From Neoroseomonas marina (lineage in GTDB: Bacteria; Pseudomonadota; Alphaproteobacteria; Acetobacterales; Acetobacteraceae): a stretch of 64,000 nt of DNA. The stretch covers positions 277,499-341,498 of the forward strand of contig NZ_JABBKX010000005.1 in the NCBI RefSeq assembly GCF_012927745.1. Reading direction: 5' to 3'. Made by a program: the position numbers and the translations under genes. Under the pieces are notes generated by a model. That model searched no databases, was not told the origin of the DNA, and saw nothing but the letters and a program-made list of their open reading frames with translations. Below are positions 63,909 through 64,000 of this stretch, one piece after another; within the stretch, counting starts at the first letter, position 1, and every line of letters begins with the position of its first letter.

Positions 63909-64000
63909 GTGTCGCTGCCAAGGAGGTTGTCCCTGACTAATCGGCTGACGGGCGGCCTTCCGCCGAGGGCAGAGTGGGGCCTGAGGCTGTTGTAGTGGCA
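63905..64000 (-). mobile_element. IS481-type transposase, C-terminal 31 codons (rest outside window)
   Basis: The complementary strand from 64000 reads CHYNSLRPHSALGGRPPVSR then LVRDNLLGSDT and a TAG stop at 63905-63907. The YN-x2-RPHSALGG-x-PP-x-SR ending is diagnostic of IS481/IS3-like DDE transposases. No clear terminal inverted repeat can be read before the methyltransferase gene. Confidence 0.78.

Overview
The window looks like a high-GC alphaproteobacterial chromosome or large replicon, most likely Acetobacteraceae (Roseomonas-like). This is inferred from several observations: very GC-rich coding, a GTTC-N7-GTTC LexA box of alphaproteobacterial type in front of a dnaE2 gene, many Bug/Dpp-type solute receptors, and the mix of families. 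The species cannot be fixed from the sequence alone.

Left part (1-21.5 kb): an SOS mutagenesis locus (3' end of an SRAP protein, a small gene and dnaE2) is followed by a long block of minus-strand genes that reads as an integrative element. From its integrase end leftwards it holds a P4-type tyrosine integrase beside a tRNA-Arg(CCU) 3' fragment (the att site), AlpA-like regulators, a tail module (tape-measure protein plus three small genes in front of it), a prim-pol/helicase replicase, and two coiled-coil or hypothetical genes bracketed by two copies of a 105-bp near-palindrome. It ends in a defence block: an AvcD-type anti-phage dCTP deaminase with two small partners, two small regulators and a three-part TIR protein. 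No intact tRNA-Arg and no other virion genes are present, so the element's far end lies to the left of the window or has been lost.

Middle (21.5-28 kb): a stress cluster on the plus strand encodes a 49-aa basic peptide, a YciF-like ferritin-fold protein, a disordered repeat protein, a BON-domain protein, Mn-catalase, two membrane proteins and a diguanylate cyclase. Two intergenic gaps carry perfect 12-bp hairpins.

28-51 kb: catabolic and transport genes. An IclR regulator leads an operon with a ThDP enzyme and a periplasmic receptor, and stands divergent to an internally deleted TctC-type receptor gene. Next come a seven-gene operon (dimethylformamidase-large-subunit-like enzyme, complete dipeptide-type ABC importer, aspartoacylase-family deacylase), a class II aldolase, a second peptide-type ABC importer led by a VOC protein, an MFS exporter, an SDR lacking the catalytic Tyr, and a cyclic-2,3-diphosphoglycerate-synthetase-like GTPase.

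51-64 kb: surface polysaccharide genes. A gmd-fcl-GT-GT operon makes and uses GDP-L-fucose, a second Gmd-like gene is divergent to it, and further glycosyltransferases and methyltransferases follow, including a three-domain 999-aa protein. The window ends inside an IS481-type transposase gene on the minus strand.
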